Shown piece by piece: positions 32,057-43,900 of a DNA stretch of 64,000 bases (the stretch's first letter is position 1; every line of letters starts with the position of its first letter). The notes under the pieces are model-generated. The model ran no database searches. It had not been told where the DNA came from and saw only the letters and a program-made list of their open reading frames with translations. This DNA comes from Adiantum capillus-veneris (Eukaryota > Streptophyta > Polypodiopsida > Polypodiales > Pteridaceae), in assembly GCA_014529385.2 (NCBI GenBank), contig CM043942.1, positions 111,408,141 to 111,472,140 of the forward strand, written 5' to 3'. Made by a program: the position numbers and the translations under genes.

Positions 32057-33326
32057 ATGGTATGATATTTATCAATTCCTTTCCCAAGGTGCCTTTCCAG
32101 AGGATTGGAAACAAAATCAGAAGAAAGCTATGATCATAAAAATCCTGAAATTTACCATCATCGGAGGATTACTTTATCGACTAGGTGTGGATGGTATACT
32201 TTGACGATGTGTCCCTATGGAAGGAAGAATGCAAGTGATTTCAGAAGCGCATAATGGTGAGTCTGGTGGACACTTTTCCAACGAAGTGACCTACAAGAAG
32301 ATTCTGCAGTCAGGTCTGTGGTGATACACTGATTGCTGATGTCAGAAGTTTTTGTAAAACTTGTGACATATTCCAAAGAATGGGCCGACCAACAGCTGCC
32401 GACATAACTCCCTTAATGCCAATACAACCATTGGGAGTATTCATGAAATGGGGACTGGATTTTATGGGACCTTTTGAGAAGGTGACTCCCAGGAAGAACA
32501 AGTACGTCGTGATGGCTACTTGTTATGTTACCAAGTGGGTTGAAGCTAAGGCTCTTCCTGACAACACAGCCAAGTCAACTGCAAGGTTTCTGTTTGAGAA
32601 TATTGTCTGCCGATATGGATGTCCAGTAGAAATTGTGACCGATCAAGGAACACATTTTATCAATGATACTATGGAAATCCTATTGGATATGCTTTCAGTC
32701 AAGCATCGGAAATCTACTCTTTACTATCCTAGATGCAATGGACAGGCTAAAAGTAGAAACAAGACAATAAAGACTATTCTCACTAAGGTGGTGCAAAAGA
32801 AACTAGACCAGTGGGATTTGAAGCTTCAGACTGCTCTATGGGATTATAGGACAGCTTATAAGGTAACTACTGGAATAACACCATTCAGAATGGTGTATGG
32901 TACTGAAGCTGTGGTTCCTATGGAGTTTGTAATCCCCAGTTTGAGAATGGCTGTGAAATATGGAGTAGACTTCAACCATAATTTTAAGAAAAGGTTGGAT
33001 GAACTCATGCAGTTAGATGAACTCAGGGAAAGGGCTATATTGGAACAAGAAATTGTTCAGCAAAACAAAGGAAGCACTGGCATGATCGCCGAATTAAAGT
33101 TCAAGAATTCCAGAAAGGAGACTTAGTGCTTCTATATCACCCTAGATTGGGTCCAAAGAAGCCGAATTTGAAGATTGCCTGGGCAGGACCTTTTGAGGTC
33201 GATTGGGTCTTCTCCAATGGCACAGTCAGATTGAAAGATTTATCTGGACTGATGTTGCCGGGAGTGTATAATGGAGCCAAGATCAAGCTCTATTATTCAA
33301 AGACCAGAGAGATTGGGTTAGAATAA
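32057..33326 (+). pseudogene. Gypsy-3 integrase
   Basis: HHCC zinc domain (AHNGESGGHFS... CKTC, about 32248-32364, with a frameshift between) followed by the catalytic core: WGLDFMGPF (first Asp), EIVTDQGTHF (second Asp), then YYPRCNGQAKSRNKT where the third acidic residue of the DDE triad reads Lys instead of Glu. A TGA lies near 32203. The tail has GPKKPNLKIAWAGPFEVDWV, the usual gypsy C-terminal block, and closes at TAA 33324-33326. The Glu-to-Lys change alone would inactivate it. Confidence 0.87.
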
Positions 33327-36300
33327 GGAACTAAGGAACTAGAGGTTGCTAATCAAGAGATATCGGAATAATATATTTTTGGACTTTTTCATGTGCAACC
33401 AGTTCCAGTTTCAGAACCAGTACCAGAAGGACCAGATCAGTCTTATCTTAGAATCATTACCAATATGGTCGCACCAAACTGGGAATCAGTTCAGTACCAG
33501 TATGGACACACTTTCCAAATTTTAAGCGCCCAATGGTCAAATGGCATGCCAGTGGTAATTATTACAAGGATGGGTCGCAGTCTTGTCCAATGCATGTCTG
33601 CCACGACATCAACGACGCACACAAGTCTAGGAGCAGCGAGTGGTGGAGCTTTTATGGCGCGAACACGTATAATAGTCAGGAGAGTTAGCATTTTTCCCCA
33701 TAAATCTCCTGCGCGACGCTTTCCTCTTGTCAACCATTCGCCATCGTCGAGCTCCGAGGTTTCTTCACTATAGCCGCAAACTTCAACCTCTGACGAGACA
33801 CCTGACTATCAGACAGTATTACTAGTGACACCAGGAAACAACTTCGACACAAGTAAGTCATCTTCTCCTTCGCCTGTTTCATCATCATAGACCTCACAGT
33901 GTATGGGTAAAAGGAAATGCTCAGAGAAGATGCAGGAAACTCTTGAGGAAACCCAGGCTATAGTTGTTGAGGCAAAGGCAAGACTTCTCGTTCTTCCATA
34001 CAGTAAAATCCAACGATATGTATTTACTGATCACGCAATGACTCTACTACAACTTTGGGATCTGCGAGTTGTGTTGCAAGCTACAAGGATTTCTTTTGAT
34101 GCAGATATCATCAAGAAATTTCTTGATTCCTTTAATGCTAAAACTAGCAGTGCTATGGTAAATAGTAGGAAGGTGTCAGTGACACCAGAATCCATTGCAT
34201 TTGCATTTCGGATGCCTAATGAGCCCAAACCGTATGTGGCAACTGCGAAGCAAAAAGTATCGCTCTGAAGGAGGATGAAATGTCTAGAAAGAAGCGCAAG
34301 GCAAGTTCTCAAGGAGTTCCAATAGGAGGACTGGAAGCCTTCGCTGCTTATACAGGTTTGTAGCTGAAGCAGTCAGCCTTAAGAACAACCCAACGTATGT
34401 GTCAGAAAAATTGTTTTTGCTATGTTGTTGGCCAAGATACTGGATCCAAAAGTCCATATCAACCTTTTTCAAATACTCTCGCATAATGTACTCCAACAGT
34501 TTGCCAAGCTGAAATCTCAAACTGTTTTCAAGGCAACTGGTAAAACAGGATAAGTTGCAGCAAATGAAAACTCAGAAATTGAGAGGGCATCTTTTTCTCA
34601 GAAAAATTGATTATGCAACTTTACCCTACGTGGCTCCAGTGGCAATATATGAACCTGTTGATTTTGATCCACAACCACGGTCAAAGCCAGATGTTCAGTA
34701 CTGATACAGTCTTCTTGGAATACCATTGTCAGTTGTATAGGACAATTGGTGGAGGCTACTGGATCAAAAGACGAAGTCAAAAAGCTTAAAGCTGACTTGG
34801 CAGAAGCACATCATCAGACTGAAACACTCCAGAAAGCCTAGGAAGTGCAGAACATACAACACAGGGTACTGGAAGCTCAATCAAGAAGGACTCAAGAGTT
34901 GTTGAACAAAAGGTTAGCTAAGGCTGAGTCTGAAATTATGATCATCAAAAGTCAAAGGAATGAAGCACTGAGAGCTTCCGAGTGAGCTGAAATGATGCTC
35001 AGGATGAAGCGGGCGGAATTCAGAAGCTGCTATTGCACCACACAGCTCTAAAGCGTTCGCTGACTGACAGATACATCTACAATAGCTTGTCTGAAATTTT
35101 CAACCCTTCAGGAAATGCTGTTTTTGACTTAGAAAATTTAAAGTCCTCGATGTTTCGAAAGTATGAAGAGCGATTTGCAGGACAAGGTGGGTGAGTTTAA
35201 TAATGCTCTGATGAACCAAGCTATAATGGATTATATTGAGCAACAGACTTCCCCGGATGAGGATGAAGAAGATGAAGAAGATGTAGCTGATCAGGAGGAG
35301 GATGATCAAGAAACTGGGCATACAAAGGACGATGATGATGCCCCACCACCATCTCCACCTCCAAGACCTGGTACTAGTGGGACAAGGCCAGATGAAGGAG
35401 TCCAGTCACAGCCAGACCAACCAGACGAGAATGAGGGTCTGCAGGAAGGACAGGATAAAGAGCACCAGTAGGGTAATCAACAGACTAAAGAGCAGCAGCC
35501 CAGTAACACTGGGAATTAGCCAACTGATCAGTCCCATCATAGCAGAGAGGCTAAAGGGAAAATGAAAGTTCACGTTGAGGGACCAGTGGTGGCTGATCAT
35601 CAGCATTCACTACAGCTGATTAGTTTGAATAAGAAACTGAGACATTAACAGGCCTCCATTACCAGACAATATCTAGAGGATGATGCTCTCTGGACTAACT
35701 TGGAAAGATTTCAAAGACTATATGTGGGAGACAGGGAAATGGTAGAACCTTGAAAATCAGCTGCTTTCCATGATAAAGAAGCTTGTAGACTACCTGCGCA
35801 TCCCAGTACAGTCCAGCTATTGGAATGAGTTCCATAATGGATACTCAATGCTAATGAGAAAGTGGCAAACCCACAGTGGCAAAGGCAGTCTATTGCAGAT
35901 TGTCGGTCCTTAGCTCTAGAACTGGAACTTCTGTTGGGTAACAAACCAACTTACCGCTACATGAAGGATGTTAAGGTACAACTCAAGGAAGTTCTGGTAC
36001 AAATGCAAGCTACCAGGGGTGTTTTAGATCAGAGAGTCAAAGCCATTCTTGAGGACCAGATAGCCACTAGCAGAGGACCTCAAACGCGAATGTCAGTAGG
36101 ATCACAGGAAACTGCTCTCCGAACCCTGTTCTTGCTAGTGAGAATCACCAAAAAGATGATGCAGTAGGAGAACCAGGCTGTTCTCAATGTCTTGGAATTT
36201 GTGTCTGATTCTCCAGTTGTCTTATATGTTGTTTCAGTAAGAGAAACTGAGCTGCCAAGATTATTTCCAGTGATGTATCCTCAACATCAAGAACCAGTTG

Positions 36301-36918
36301 ATCGAATCACATAGTTCAAAATAACTGATGAGCTTCAGGATTGGTATTAGCGATCAATTGTGGAATGGAAGACTTGGCAGACATTGCTCAATGATGCTCT
36401 CCAAATCAATGACATTGAGGCAATGAAAGAGGAGCTGCATAGGATTCAGCTGTGTATGGGCCAGTGGAAGATTCAAGTCAGAGGATTGACCATGATTACT
36501 AATCAATTTCTACAACTCACGGTCGAATCTTCCAAATTGCCTGAAAAAGACATTGCAGCAAAGCCAGGTCTGGCACCGCAGTACAGGGAGATGGCTGAGA
36601 TTTTTTTTCGAAGCTCGCGTCAAAACCAATCAGCCTCTTCCAGAAGGATGGATCCATACTGCTTCGCATTGTCATAAGCGGGCCTGAACCAGACTGAGCA
36701 AGGGCAGGCGTACACTCTATGATCCTGACACCAAAACCTATCATTCTCTCACACCTTATGAGGTAGAGATGACCATAGACCGGGGGGATCAGCTTGAGCA
36801 GGAGGCCATTTACCGATTGATTCAGAAGGAGAATGCTGGTGCTGGGACCTCTCACGCACCATCCTGGTCAAAGAGCAAAGGCAAAAGGAAGACGGTCCAA
36901 TGGAAGGATACTGGGTAG
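33327..36918 (+). pseudogene. Extra ORF after pol in Gypsy-3
   Basis: About 3.6 kb of degenerate coding sequence in sense orientation. Recognisable parts: MGKRKCSEKMQETLEETQAI (33903) followed by a domain with KFLDSFNAKTSSAMVNSRKV and SVTPESIAFAFRMP, vaguely like the 'putative plant transposon protein' domain found in other plant gypsy extra ORFs; a Lys/Glu-rich coiled-coil stretch (34750-35030); an Asp/Glu plus Pro-rich linker (35230-35470); helical segments (35862-36670); and a terminal basic tail SKSKGKRKTVQW before TAG 36916-36918. At least ten stops or frameshifts. Function unknown; no membrane segment suggests an envelope. Confidence 0.6.
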
Positions 36919-37338
36919 TTCCATCTTAGAATTCAGTGGAAACTTTTCTTCTCAGTAGGCAGGGAGAGATGACATCTCTACCTTGGCCTGAAGACAGCTC
37001 TACCTTGGCATGGTGAGAGCTCCACCTTGGCCTTTTCCGCTACCTCCCGCAATCCTTGGTCCTTCTTGAACTCCTCGTAATCTTTGAATGGCCATTCTCT
37101 ATGTGGTCAAGCTAGCATCCCAACATCAGAACCAGACGATGGATTTTTCAGTCTCACATCAAAATCAGCCATGGGAAATTTTCAGAAATTTTGAGTGGTT
37201 AGCATGTAATTTGTCACATATTACCTCACAAAACAGACGATGATGTCCACAAAGATAACACAGAATTGTAGTCATCAACAAAATGTCAATTGAAGAACAA
37301 GAATACATCCTAATTCCTCTCTATCCTACCACACATTG

Positions 37339-37392
<54 letters not shown>

Positions 37393-38093
37393 TGGAGAAT
37401 GTTGAAGATGGTATTTATATGCTAGTTCAAATGTAGAAATGACACATCGTGAGAACATATATTTTCACTCTAAAGTTGTTTCACCACCTTTCATGGCAAC
37501 ATGATGGTGTTCAAGCATCGTCTACGTGCACTATTTGAACATAGGGGATGCACGAGATCGGTATTTTCTATCACCGCCGTTTGAATATGGGGGCAGCACA
37601 AGATTATTCCAAGCATCTCTCAAGTGCACGATGCGAACATAGAGAAGGTCGAAGTCACCTCTAGCCCTCTTTCTTCATTGCATCGTGTGAATCTAGCCTA
37701 CGTCTAGAGATCTTCATGTAAATTTGACTCAGCAACAAATTTTTTTTCCCAACTTTTGAGCATTTCCCAGACTTTCTACGAGTAGAGAGCATTATTTAAA
37801 CACACACACACGCACACACAGTGTCACACACTGCTATTGGGTGGTTAGCAAAGTGGGCACTAGAGAGAGCGCAACTTCACACATAGCCTGGACAAACACT
37901 TGCACAGAGACATGCTCACAATCACTTGCAATAGGCTAGAGAGAGAGAGTGGGTGCACATTGGGAAATACATATATGCAGCTTGAAGAATTGAGGTTAGT
38001 ATGCATGAGAGGGCTATAATGGAGACCTTGGGGGTTAGGTTTAGTATGCATGATATGGAACGATTTTCCCCCTTCTATTTTGATATTAAATTA
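36919..38093. other. Unclassified sequence downstream of Gypsy-3
   Basis: No gene. It contains three imperfect copies of an AGCTCTACCTTGGC unit (36978-37045), a (GA)n tract at 37341-37389 followed by TATTTATATGC, and short CA repeats near 37800. The GA tract plus nearby TATA-like sequence recalls the inner part of the Gypsy-1/2 LTRs on the minus strand, but base-level similarity is not clear. Confidence 0.5.
37341..37389. repeat. (GA)n microsatellite
   Basis: Pure GA run of 49 bases. Confidence 0.95.
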
Positions 38094-38126
38094 AAGTCTA
38101 TTTAGATGCACCAACATGTGTTTTTT
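38094..38126 (+). repeat. Left arm of a perfect 33 bp inverted repeat
   Basis: AAGTCTATTTAGATGCACCA... runs to 38126 and is exactly reverse-complemented at 38896-38928. The 835 bp segment between the outer edges has no ORF of note. No target duplication is visible at either edge. Confidence 0.9.
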
Positions 38127-38895
38127 ACATGCTCAAAAACCCTAATTAGGACCCTTTAACAAGAGTGCTAATTACCGTTGATTAACCGACTAGAGATTTG
38201 CTCTCTAGTGATTTATGAGTAGAGATCCCTCTAGATGAGAGAGAATTTGTAAGGACTCCGAGTGTGTTCAAAATGTGAAGAAAGGGGTAATATTTATAGG
38301 TTTCTGGGCACTCACTTGCTGAATATGCCAGTAACTTGCATCCCAAGGTAGCCCTACAACTCCACAAGCGTCCCCTGCTGCTAATTTCAACCTAGGCAAG
38401 TTCATTACTGCCCCACACAGCCCCCCCAACTTCCAGAATCGATTTCTGCTATTTTTCATGACTTTTAATGATTAAATTTGAAAATATCTGCAATTTCTAG
38501 AACCTTAGGATAAAAGTCTTTAGCAGTAATAATTACTGAAACCATTCAATTTTACTTAACTAATTAAATTCATAGTGTAACCTTTCAGAGCCCGTAACTT
38601 TTCCAGATTTTATCGGAATTCGGTTATGAAAAATACCAATATTTCAAAGTTGGATCATTCTACAGTATTTTCTTAACAACCAGGTTAATTTGTTCAGGCT
38701 TTGTACAATTTCAGGTTTCAGAAACTGGAAACCTTACAGAAAACATGTAGTTTTACCTCGATAGGCGCGTCTAGTTGTTTGAAGACCCCAATCCCTAAAT
38801 CTATCATGGATAGTGATAAGGTGGATGTTGGGACCATGGGATGCATACTATATTGAAGTGAAGAGAATCTTATTCTGGCTACAAAATCGTATGCA

Positions 38896-38928
38896 AAAAA
38901 ACACATGTTGGTGCATCTAAATAGACTT
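38896..38928 (-). repeat. Right arm of the 33 bp inverted repeat
   Basis: Exact reverse complement of 38094-38126. Similarity decays immediately on both sides (TTAAAG versus CAAGAAG outside; ACATGC versus TGCATAC inside). Confidence 0.9.
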
Positions 38929-39731
38929 CTTGACACTCCATCTAAGCAAAGATTTCTAGCACTGCCTCATTTTGCAAATCCTACGAGTAATGCATTCCAT
39001 GATGTTGTATCATGTATAGGGTGTAGGAAGGCCTACCCTTTGTATACAATTAAAGGGAATCACAGCATTGGGCGTTCCCTTCACATATGGTATTGGGTAT
39101 ATCTTGCAATAAGCACTCCATGAAAGTAATGCACTCCATGAGGCCGATCCGCATGAGCTAGCAATAGTCACATTGGGCATATATCCTCCAATAAGAACTC
39201 CATGAGACAGATCAGCATGAACTTAGTGTACTTGATGAGAACACATATCTAATCTCCTTGGATTCTCCTCTTTGGATTTTTATTAAATCGCGGTCACATA
39301 TAAGTGGTTACACGTATGAAATCAAGGTAAAATTAACCGTAGGAAAGATGGTTAGCAAAATGAAAGCCCTATGTTTCGTAGGGATATCGTAAAAAGCAAC
39401 AAAAAATGAACGCGGACCACGCATTTACGTGGGGCTGGCGGAAAGCAAATAACAGTAGGTAGGGTTTAGGGTTATAAAATTAGGAGGTGCTACCATCCCC
39501 ATTTTCCATTTTATGACGTAAAACTCAAGCCATCGACATCCGTCGCTGCTTCCTACTCACAATATCGTCGTCGTCCAGGTTGTTCTGTGGCATCCGAGGC
39601 CTCCATCCCAAATATAGAAGCTAGTCCACCATGACCAACCTTAGGTAGCCACTTGCAAGTATACGCAAAAGGTCTGCAAAAGAGGAATTGATGCACCATG
39701 ATCAGCAACCATCATCGCCAACAACTTATGA
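38929..39731. other. Unclassified sequence, possible promoter near 39472
   Basis: No gene. TTATAAAATTAGG near 39472 is TATA-like and is followed by CT-rich sequence and short ATG frames (39630, 39691, 39699) upstream of the ORF at 39732. Local GC is higher from 39390 onwards than in the surrounding sequence. Confidence 0.4.
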
Positions 39732-40277
39732 TCAGAAGGATCATCGGCTGTGACAGCTTATGGGCGACAATTGGCCAAGATCAGGAGCCGCATCAATGGC
39801 ACCTTCCTCGCTAAAAGCTGTAGATGCTCTTGCAGCGAAACAGATCCAAGCTTTGCTACTCATGTGCAAGTACAAGTCGATGATGCGGCTGCAAGGGCCC
39901 CGGACTCTAGTATAAGTGATGATGGTATCCATCATGTCTTGACGGATATGGAGGTGGCTTTGATCTTGTTGAGCCTTGTCAGTGATGCTCACAATATTGA
40001 TGCCAATTCAAAGCTACAAGGGTTGCACAATAAACAACGTTCTGTTGGGCTAGCTTCTGATGATGATCATGAACGCCAGGCAGAGCAGCATGCCAGCGTT
40101 AAAAAGCTGCCTACAGAAATCGGATCCAAGAAGATCAACCGACACATGAAGATCCACTCATCGACAGCAATGTCTGAGCATGTGGGCCACCATGAAAAGG
40201 CTCGGCGGATCATTGAGCGGGATGTTTTGATGCTGGAAGGCCCAATCAGAATTAGGCTTCTTAATTGCTTCATCTAA
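39732..40277 (+). CDS. Orphan ORF, about 180 residues, unrecognised
   Basis: Open from just after TGA 39729-39731 to TAA 40275-40277. No ATG occurs near its start; the first in-frame Met lies about 70 residues in (TDMEVALILLSL), so it may be an internal exon (AG before 39736 could be an acceptor) or a gene remnant. The product is polar with a Cys-rich patch (KSCRCSCSE), a hydrophobic helix and a His/Lys-rich tail (GHHEKARRIIERD). It shows no transposon motif. A stretch at about 40950-41110 in a plus frame (LLEIIGIEDAHAIDPTEKDS) resembles its LLSLVSDAHNIDANSK segment. Confidence 0.4.
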   Translation, partial: SEGSSAVTAYGRQLAKIRSRINGTFLAKSCRCSCSETDPSFATHVQVQVDDAAARAPDSSISDDGIHHVLTDMEVALILLSLVSDAHNIDANSKLQGLHNKQRSVGLASDDDHERQAEQHASVKKLPTEIGSKKINRHMKIHSSTAMSEHVGHHEKARRIIERDVLMLEGPIRIRLLNCFI

Positions 40278-42528
40278 TTAGCGTGTAGATAGTGCCTTAT
40301 AAGCCAATTGTATTGCATAGGGTTTTGATTTTTAATGTGGACTTCATGTGTTGTTGACAAATCAATCATGAATAACAAGCCATTTCATCTCTAGCTGTTG
40401 TTGTCCGTTGTTAAGACATTAATTTGTATCCATGCATGATCATTTAAAGTGGCATTTCATGAATTGCAGAAATACCCCTCCTCATGAATGAATGTAGGTC
40501 TATTTTTATGCTGAGACCTGCTAACAATCCAAACCCTATGGCCTTGAGGCCATAAAGAGACATATTTTGGATTATTTTAAAGTCATAGAGATATCTACGA
40601 AGATCACCCTATGGCTTGAAGTCCATAGGAAACTTAGTAAAAAAAATTCCAGGAAATCATCCAATGGAAGAAGATAGTGCAATAGAAAGTGAGACTTGTG
40701 TTCTGGAGCTTAAAGGCATAAATGTTTCTCCAAGTATACTTCTAGACAAAACCATCATGGATAAAAAACTAATGTAGCTAGATAAAGATTAGGAATCTCT
40801 AGACAATGAGGAGCATAAAAATATTTTTTTTGTAGATATGTTGTCATTTAGTAAATCTTTTATTTGCAATTAGTTTTTCCTAAGAGTGTGACAAAATAGA
40901 TTTATCAAAATTGTAGATACTTTGGAATTTAGAATTAGGAGTTCTTTAAACTTGCAGTCCTTCAAGAAGATATTGCGGCTAGCAACGTTTTACTCGAGAT
41001 CATTGGTATAGAGGATGCTCATGCCATTGACCCTACTGAGAAAGATTCTATCAATCTCCATGTTAACCAATACGGGAGGAGAGAAACATCATGCAAGCAT
41101 ACACAACCCCATGATCACGTTGCAGCTTGAAATCTCTATTTGCAAGTTCTAACATAGGCCTCTTGTGCCTCGATGTCCTCAAGAGGCTGTAAGTCTTTAG
41201 CACTTCATCTCACTTGATCATCAAGAGGGCCACTGATTCCAATCATGAGGAAGAGGATGGGGTCTAGGAGGGCATCCTTGTTTTCATGGGCTTATGGAGG
41301 TGATTAGCATTTTGACGAATAGGTATATGCCATGAGTGCAAGAATGGTGCATGTGTAAGAGATGTGTAAGAGTGGTCAAAGGATGAACTTTTCCCCCCAA
41401 AAAAGAGACGGATAATTTTATGTTTTCTTGACCTTCCATAACTCCCATACATGATCTCCCATTCGAACGGAGATCATAGATCTGCAATCTATGCACCGAG
41501 CTCTTTCCATAGCTATACTACATGATATGGTTTTACCCACTAGATTTTCAATTCTATTTCGGGGAGAAAATTTGAATTCAAATACACTAGCGGTTTTGCT
41601 TGTTTGAATTCAAAGGTTGTCCTTTGATTACTTTCTAAATACTAATGGTTTGACTTCCTCAAACTGTCAAATAAGTAGGACCTCCTAGACAACATTCTCC
41701 TCCTAATGTACCTTTACTTTGCATTGCATGTATTCTCGATGAGAAGGACTTGTACTTTCAACATCCACTTCTTGATTTCATATCTCCCATTCAGTGTCTC
41801 TTTTGTGGCTTCAGATTCATTGAAACCTTCCTCAATAGATGTGTCTGGCAAAATAACTAGGGGTAGGTCTACCCATGTTAAATTGTTTCTGTTGTATGTG
41901 TTGATTGAGGCGGCACAAATGCTTGGGTGTTGATGGCACTGATTTCCATATCTTTCTTTTGTAGAAGCATATTTCACCTTTTGATCTGCTACTCTGCTGT
42001 GTCTTTGCCAGTTTCTCCTTGAGCTGCATTATCTCCTCATCTTTTTGTGCTTGGTAGACATCCCTATGTTCTCTTGTCAAGATTTTTCTATCATATTTTT
42101 CTTGTGCCAGCTCTTCTTTAAGTGCTTTTAACTCTTCTAAAAATGCCACTCGACCTGATGATGATGTTGAAGTTGGGTTGGGGGTGTATTGCATTTCTAA
42201 GAGCTAATTTAGTGTGTTTGAAACCACACCATATGATTCCCTGAGCTAAGTGTGCATCCATGTCAAAGTCTTGGAATAGTCTCGCACCATGCTCCATTAT
42301 AACCCTCGAGCACGGAGATATTGGCCCCTCTTTTGATAAAATGAAGCCACTATACCTAATACATGGATTCTCACTTGTTCACCTTGGTTTTCTTTGGAAG
42401 AAAACATTGAAAGGGCCCCAATGGAGTTGGGTGTCATATCTTGGTGTTTAGGAAAGTGTATCTCCGCATAATGAGAATTTGTGTGGTGCTTGAAGATTCA
42501 ATGTTTTCAATTGAAATAGAGAAAGAGT
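40278..42528. other. Unclassified sequence
   Basis: No recognisable gene. It includes a 37-codon ORF (40664-40777), the possible relative of the orphan ORF (about 40950-41110) and a minus-strand coiled-coil ORF listed separately. The last 5 bases (AGAGT, 42524-42528) are the left target duplication of Copia-2. Confidence 0.5.
41832..42194 (-). pseudogene. Short coiled-coil ORF, unrecognised
   Basis: A 120-codon frame on the minus strand. Residues 20-70 are Lys/Glu/Leu-rich with heptad spacing (ELKALKEELAQEKYDRKIL ... IMQLKEKLAK), predicting a coiled coil. Such tails occur at the C-terminus of plant CACTA second proteins and other transposon proteins, so it may be a fragment; no other domain helps. 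Confidence 0.35.
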
Positions 42529-42699
42529 TGTTACCATATACATGTGGTAGTGATGTGTGTCGTATTGTATATATGCTCATCACTCTAGGGCTATCTATCT
42601 TTCCCTTGCACACTAAGTAACACACTCTCACTTGTGTGCCTTGAGCTTCCTTCATCTTCTCCAAGCTGTGTGCATTTCTCTGCAACCCTAATTCCAACA
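42529..42699 (+). repeat. 5' LTR of Copia-2
   Basis: TGTTACCATATACATGTGG ... CCCTAATTCCAACA, 171 bp. It lacks about 55 bases (GAACACACTAGGACC... to CCCCTATGCAT) present in the 3' LTR, and otherwise matches it closely. Confidence 0.92.
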
Positions 42700-42701
42700 A
42701 T

Positions 42702-42714
42702 TGGTATCAGAGCA
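42702..42714 (+). promoter_or_regulatory. Primer-binding site of Copia-2
   Basis: TGGTATCAGAGCA, complementary to the 3' end of plant initiator methionine tRNA, two bases inside the 5' LTR. This is the standard copia primer. Confidence 0.95.
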
Positions 42715-42879
42715 CGTTGCATCCTCGCGAGCTCAGTCGCCAGAAGCTCCATCACACGCTTGCTCATTTTGTTTGATTTTTTTTTCGGGTCCCTCCGTTT
42801 CCACTACAGGAAGTACTATACAAGCTATTTCGTTATTTTGTGCAAAATTTTTGTCAGTGCCGTTTTTTGTATAGCATGT

Positions 42880-43900
42880 GTCTTATAGTCTTCTATGGTT
42901 TGTGATATATAGCACGTGTTGTTCCTGCTTTGTTTCTCCTCTTTTCGAACAGTTTTCACATCAGGTGCAACGTTTATCGTGGCTCACAACAACACAGATG
43001 TGCTTAAGATGTTTGCTGCTGAGGACACATTGGATGGGGACAATTACCCTATGTGGGCTTACATGATGCAACATGTTCTTGTGTCAAAGGGCGTTTAGAA
43101 TATTGTGCAGGGCATTGATGTACGTCCTGGTTCTGAGGATGCAAACAATGTTGAGGATGTTGCACTCTTGTTGCAAGGATTGCTGCTATTAGAGTTGTCT
43201 TGCCTAGGATAGAACAAGCTCGTTGGGATGTAAAGGATGCATAGGCTCATGCATTAATTGTGTTTTCTATGAAGCACACCATTATTCCTCACATTCATTC
43301 AGCAAAATCTTCAAAACAAGCTTGGGATGTTTTGATGGTCTTTATGCAAGTCGCAATGAGGCTAGAATTGCTTTGCTGTGTAAAGAGCTGGAATCGAAGA
43401 TTATGCATGAGGAAGATGATATGGACACTTTCCTTGCTGGTGTCAAGGATATCAATGAGAAACTTATTTCTGAAGGTGAAGTCATTTCAGACAGGTCCCT
43501 TGTACTGCAGACTATTCTTGATGCCTTACCAGATTCTTACTAGACTTTTGCTGATATTTCGAGATATATGACCCAAGGAAATTTTGAAGTTTTCAAGTTT
43601 GATGCATTATGGACACTTCTGTTGCAAGAGTCACTATCCAAAAAAACAGGACTAGACAGTGTGTCGTTGAACATGCTTTTATTGCTTCTCAAAGAAAGGA
43701 TGGTAACAGCAATGCAACCACTTCTTATGGTTTTGCTGGGAGTGGCAAAACTTCTGTTCACAATGCTTCTGCTGGCAGCACTTCGTCTGGCAATTCTGGT
43801 GATAAGGGCAAAAAGAAGATGTGTTGCCATTATTGTAAAGTTAATGATCACTTGATCAAGCAGTGTCCTAAGCTGAAGGCCAAAGAGGCTAAGAAGAAAG
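42880..43900 (+). pseudogene. Copia-2 Gag
   Basis: Plus-strand Gag in pieces: HNNTDVLKMFAAEDTLDGDN and YPMWAYMMQHVLVSKGV (about 42985-43098; the copia 'F-G-x-N-Y-x-x-W' region), a UBN2-type capsid stretch ending MDTFLAGVKDINEKLISEGE (to 43543), and a zinc knuckle CHYCKVNDHLIKQC (about 43825-43866) with all ligands. Stops at 43096-43098 and 43541-43543 plus indels near 43190 and 43320 break it. It would form the particle shell and bind RNA. Confidence 0.85.

Larger units (their letters stand above)
16788..36968 (+). mobile_element. Gypsy-3: Ty3/gypsy retrotransposon with extra 3' ORF, interrupted
   Basis: Plus-strand element: 5' LTR (about 16788-17285), primer site, Gag with two zinc knuckles, protease, RT, RNase H, integrase and a long degenerate ORF after pol. 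A 10,275 bp TIR element (21393-31667) splits the RNase H region. Without that insert about 9.9 kb remain. A polypurine-like GGCAGGGAGAGATG (36959-36972) follows the last ORF but the sequence after it does not match the 5' LTR, so the 3' LTR is lost or displaced. Numerous stops and indels make it an old copy. Confidence 0.85.

Noticed and set aside
33327-36918. Retroviral-type envelope in the Gypsy-3 extra ORF
   Set aside because: No signal peptide, transmembrane segment or Cys pattern could be seen; coiled-coil and charged regions dominate.
36959-37140. 3' LTR of Gypsy-3 after a purine-rich tract
   Set aside because: The sequence after the tract does not resemble the 5' LTR at 16788-17285 in start, TATA region or end.
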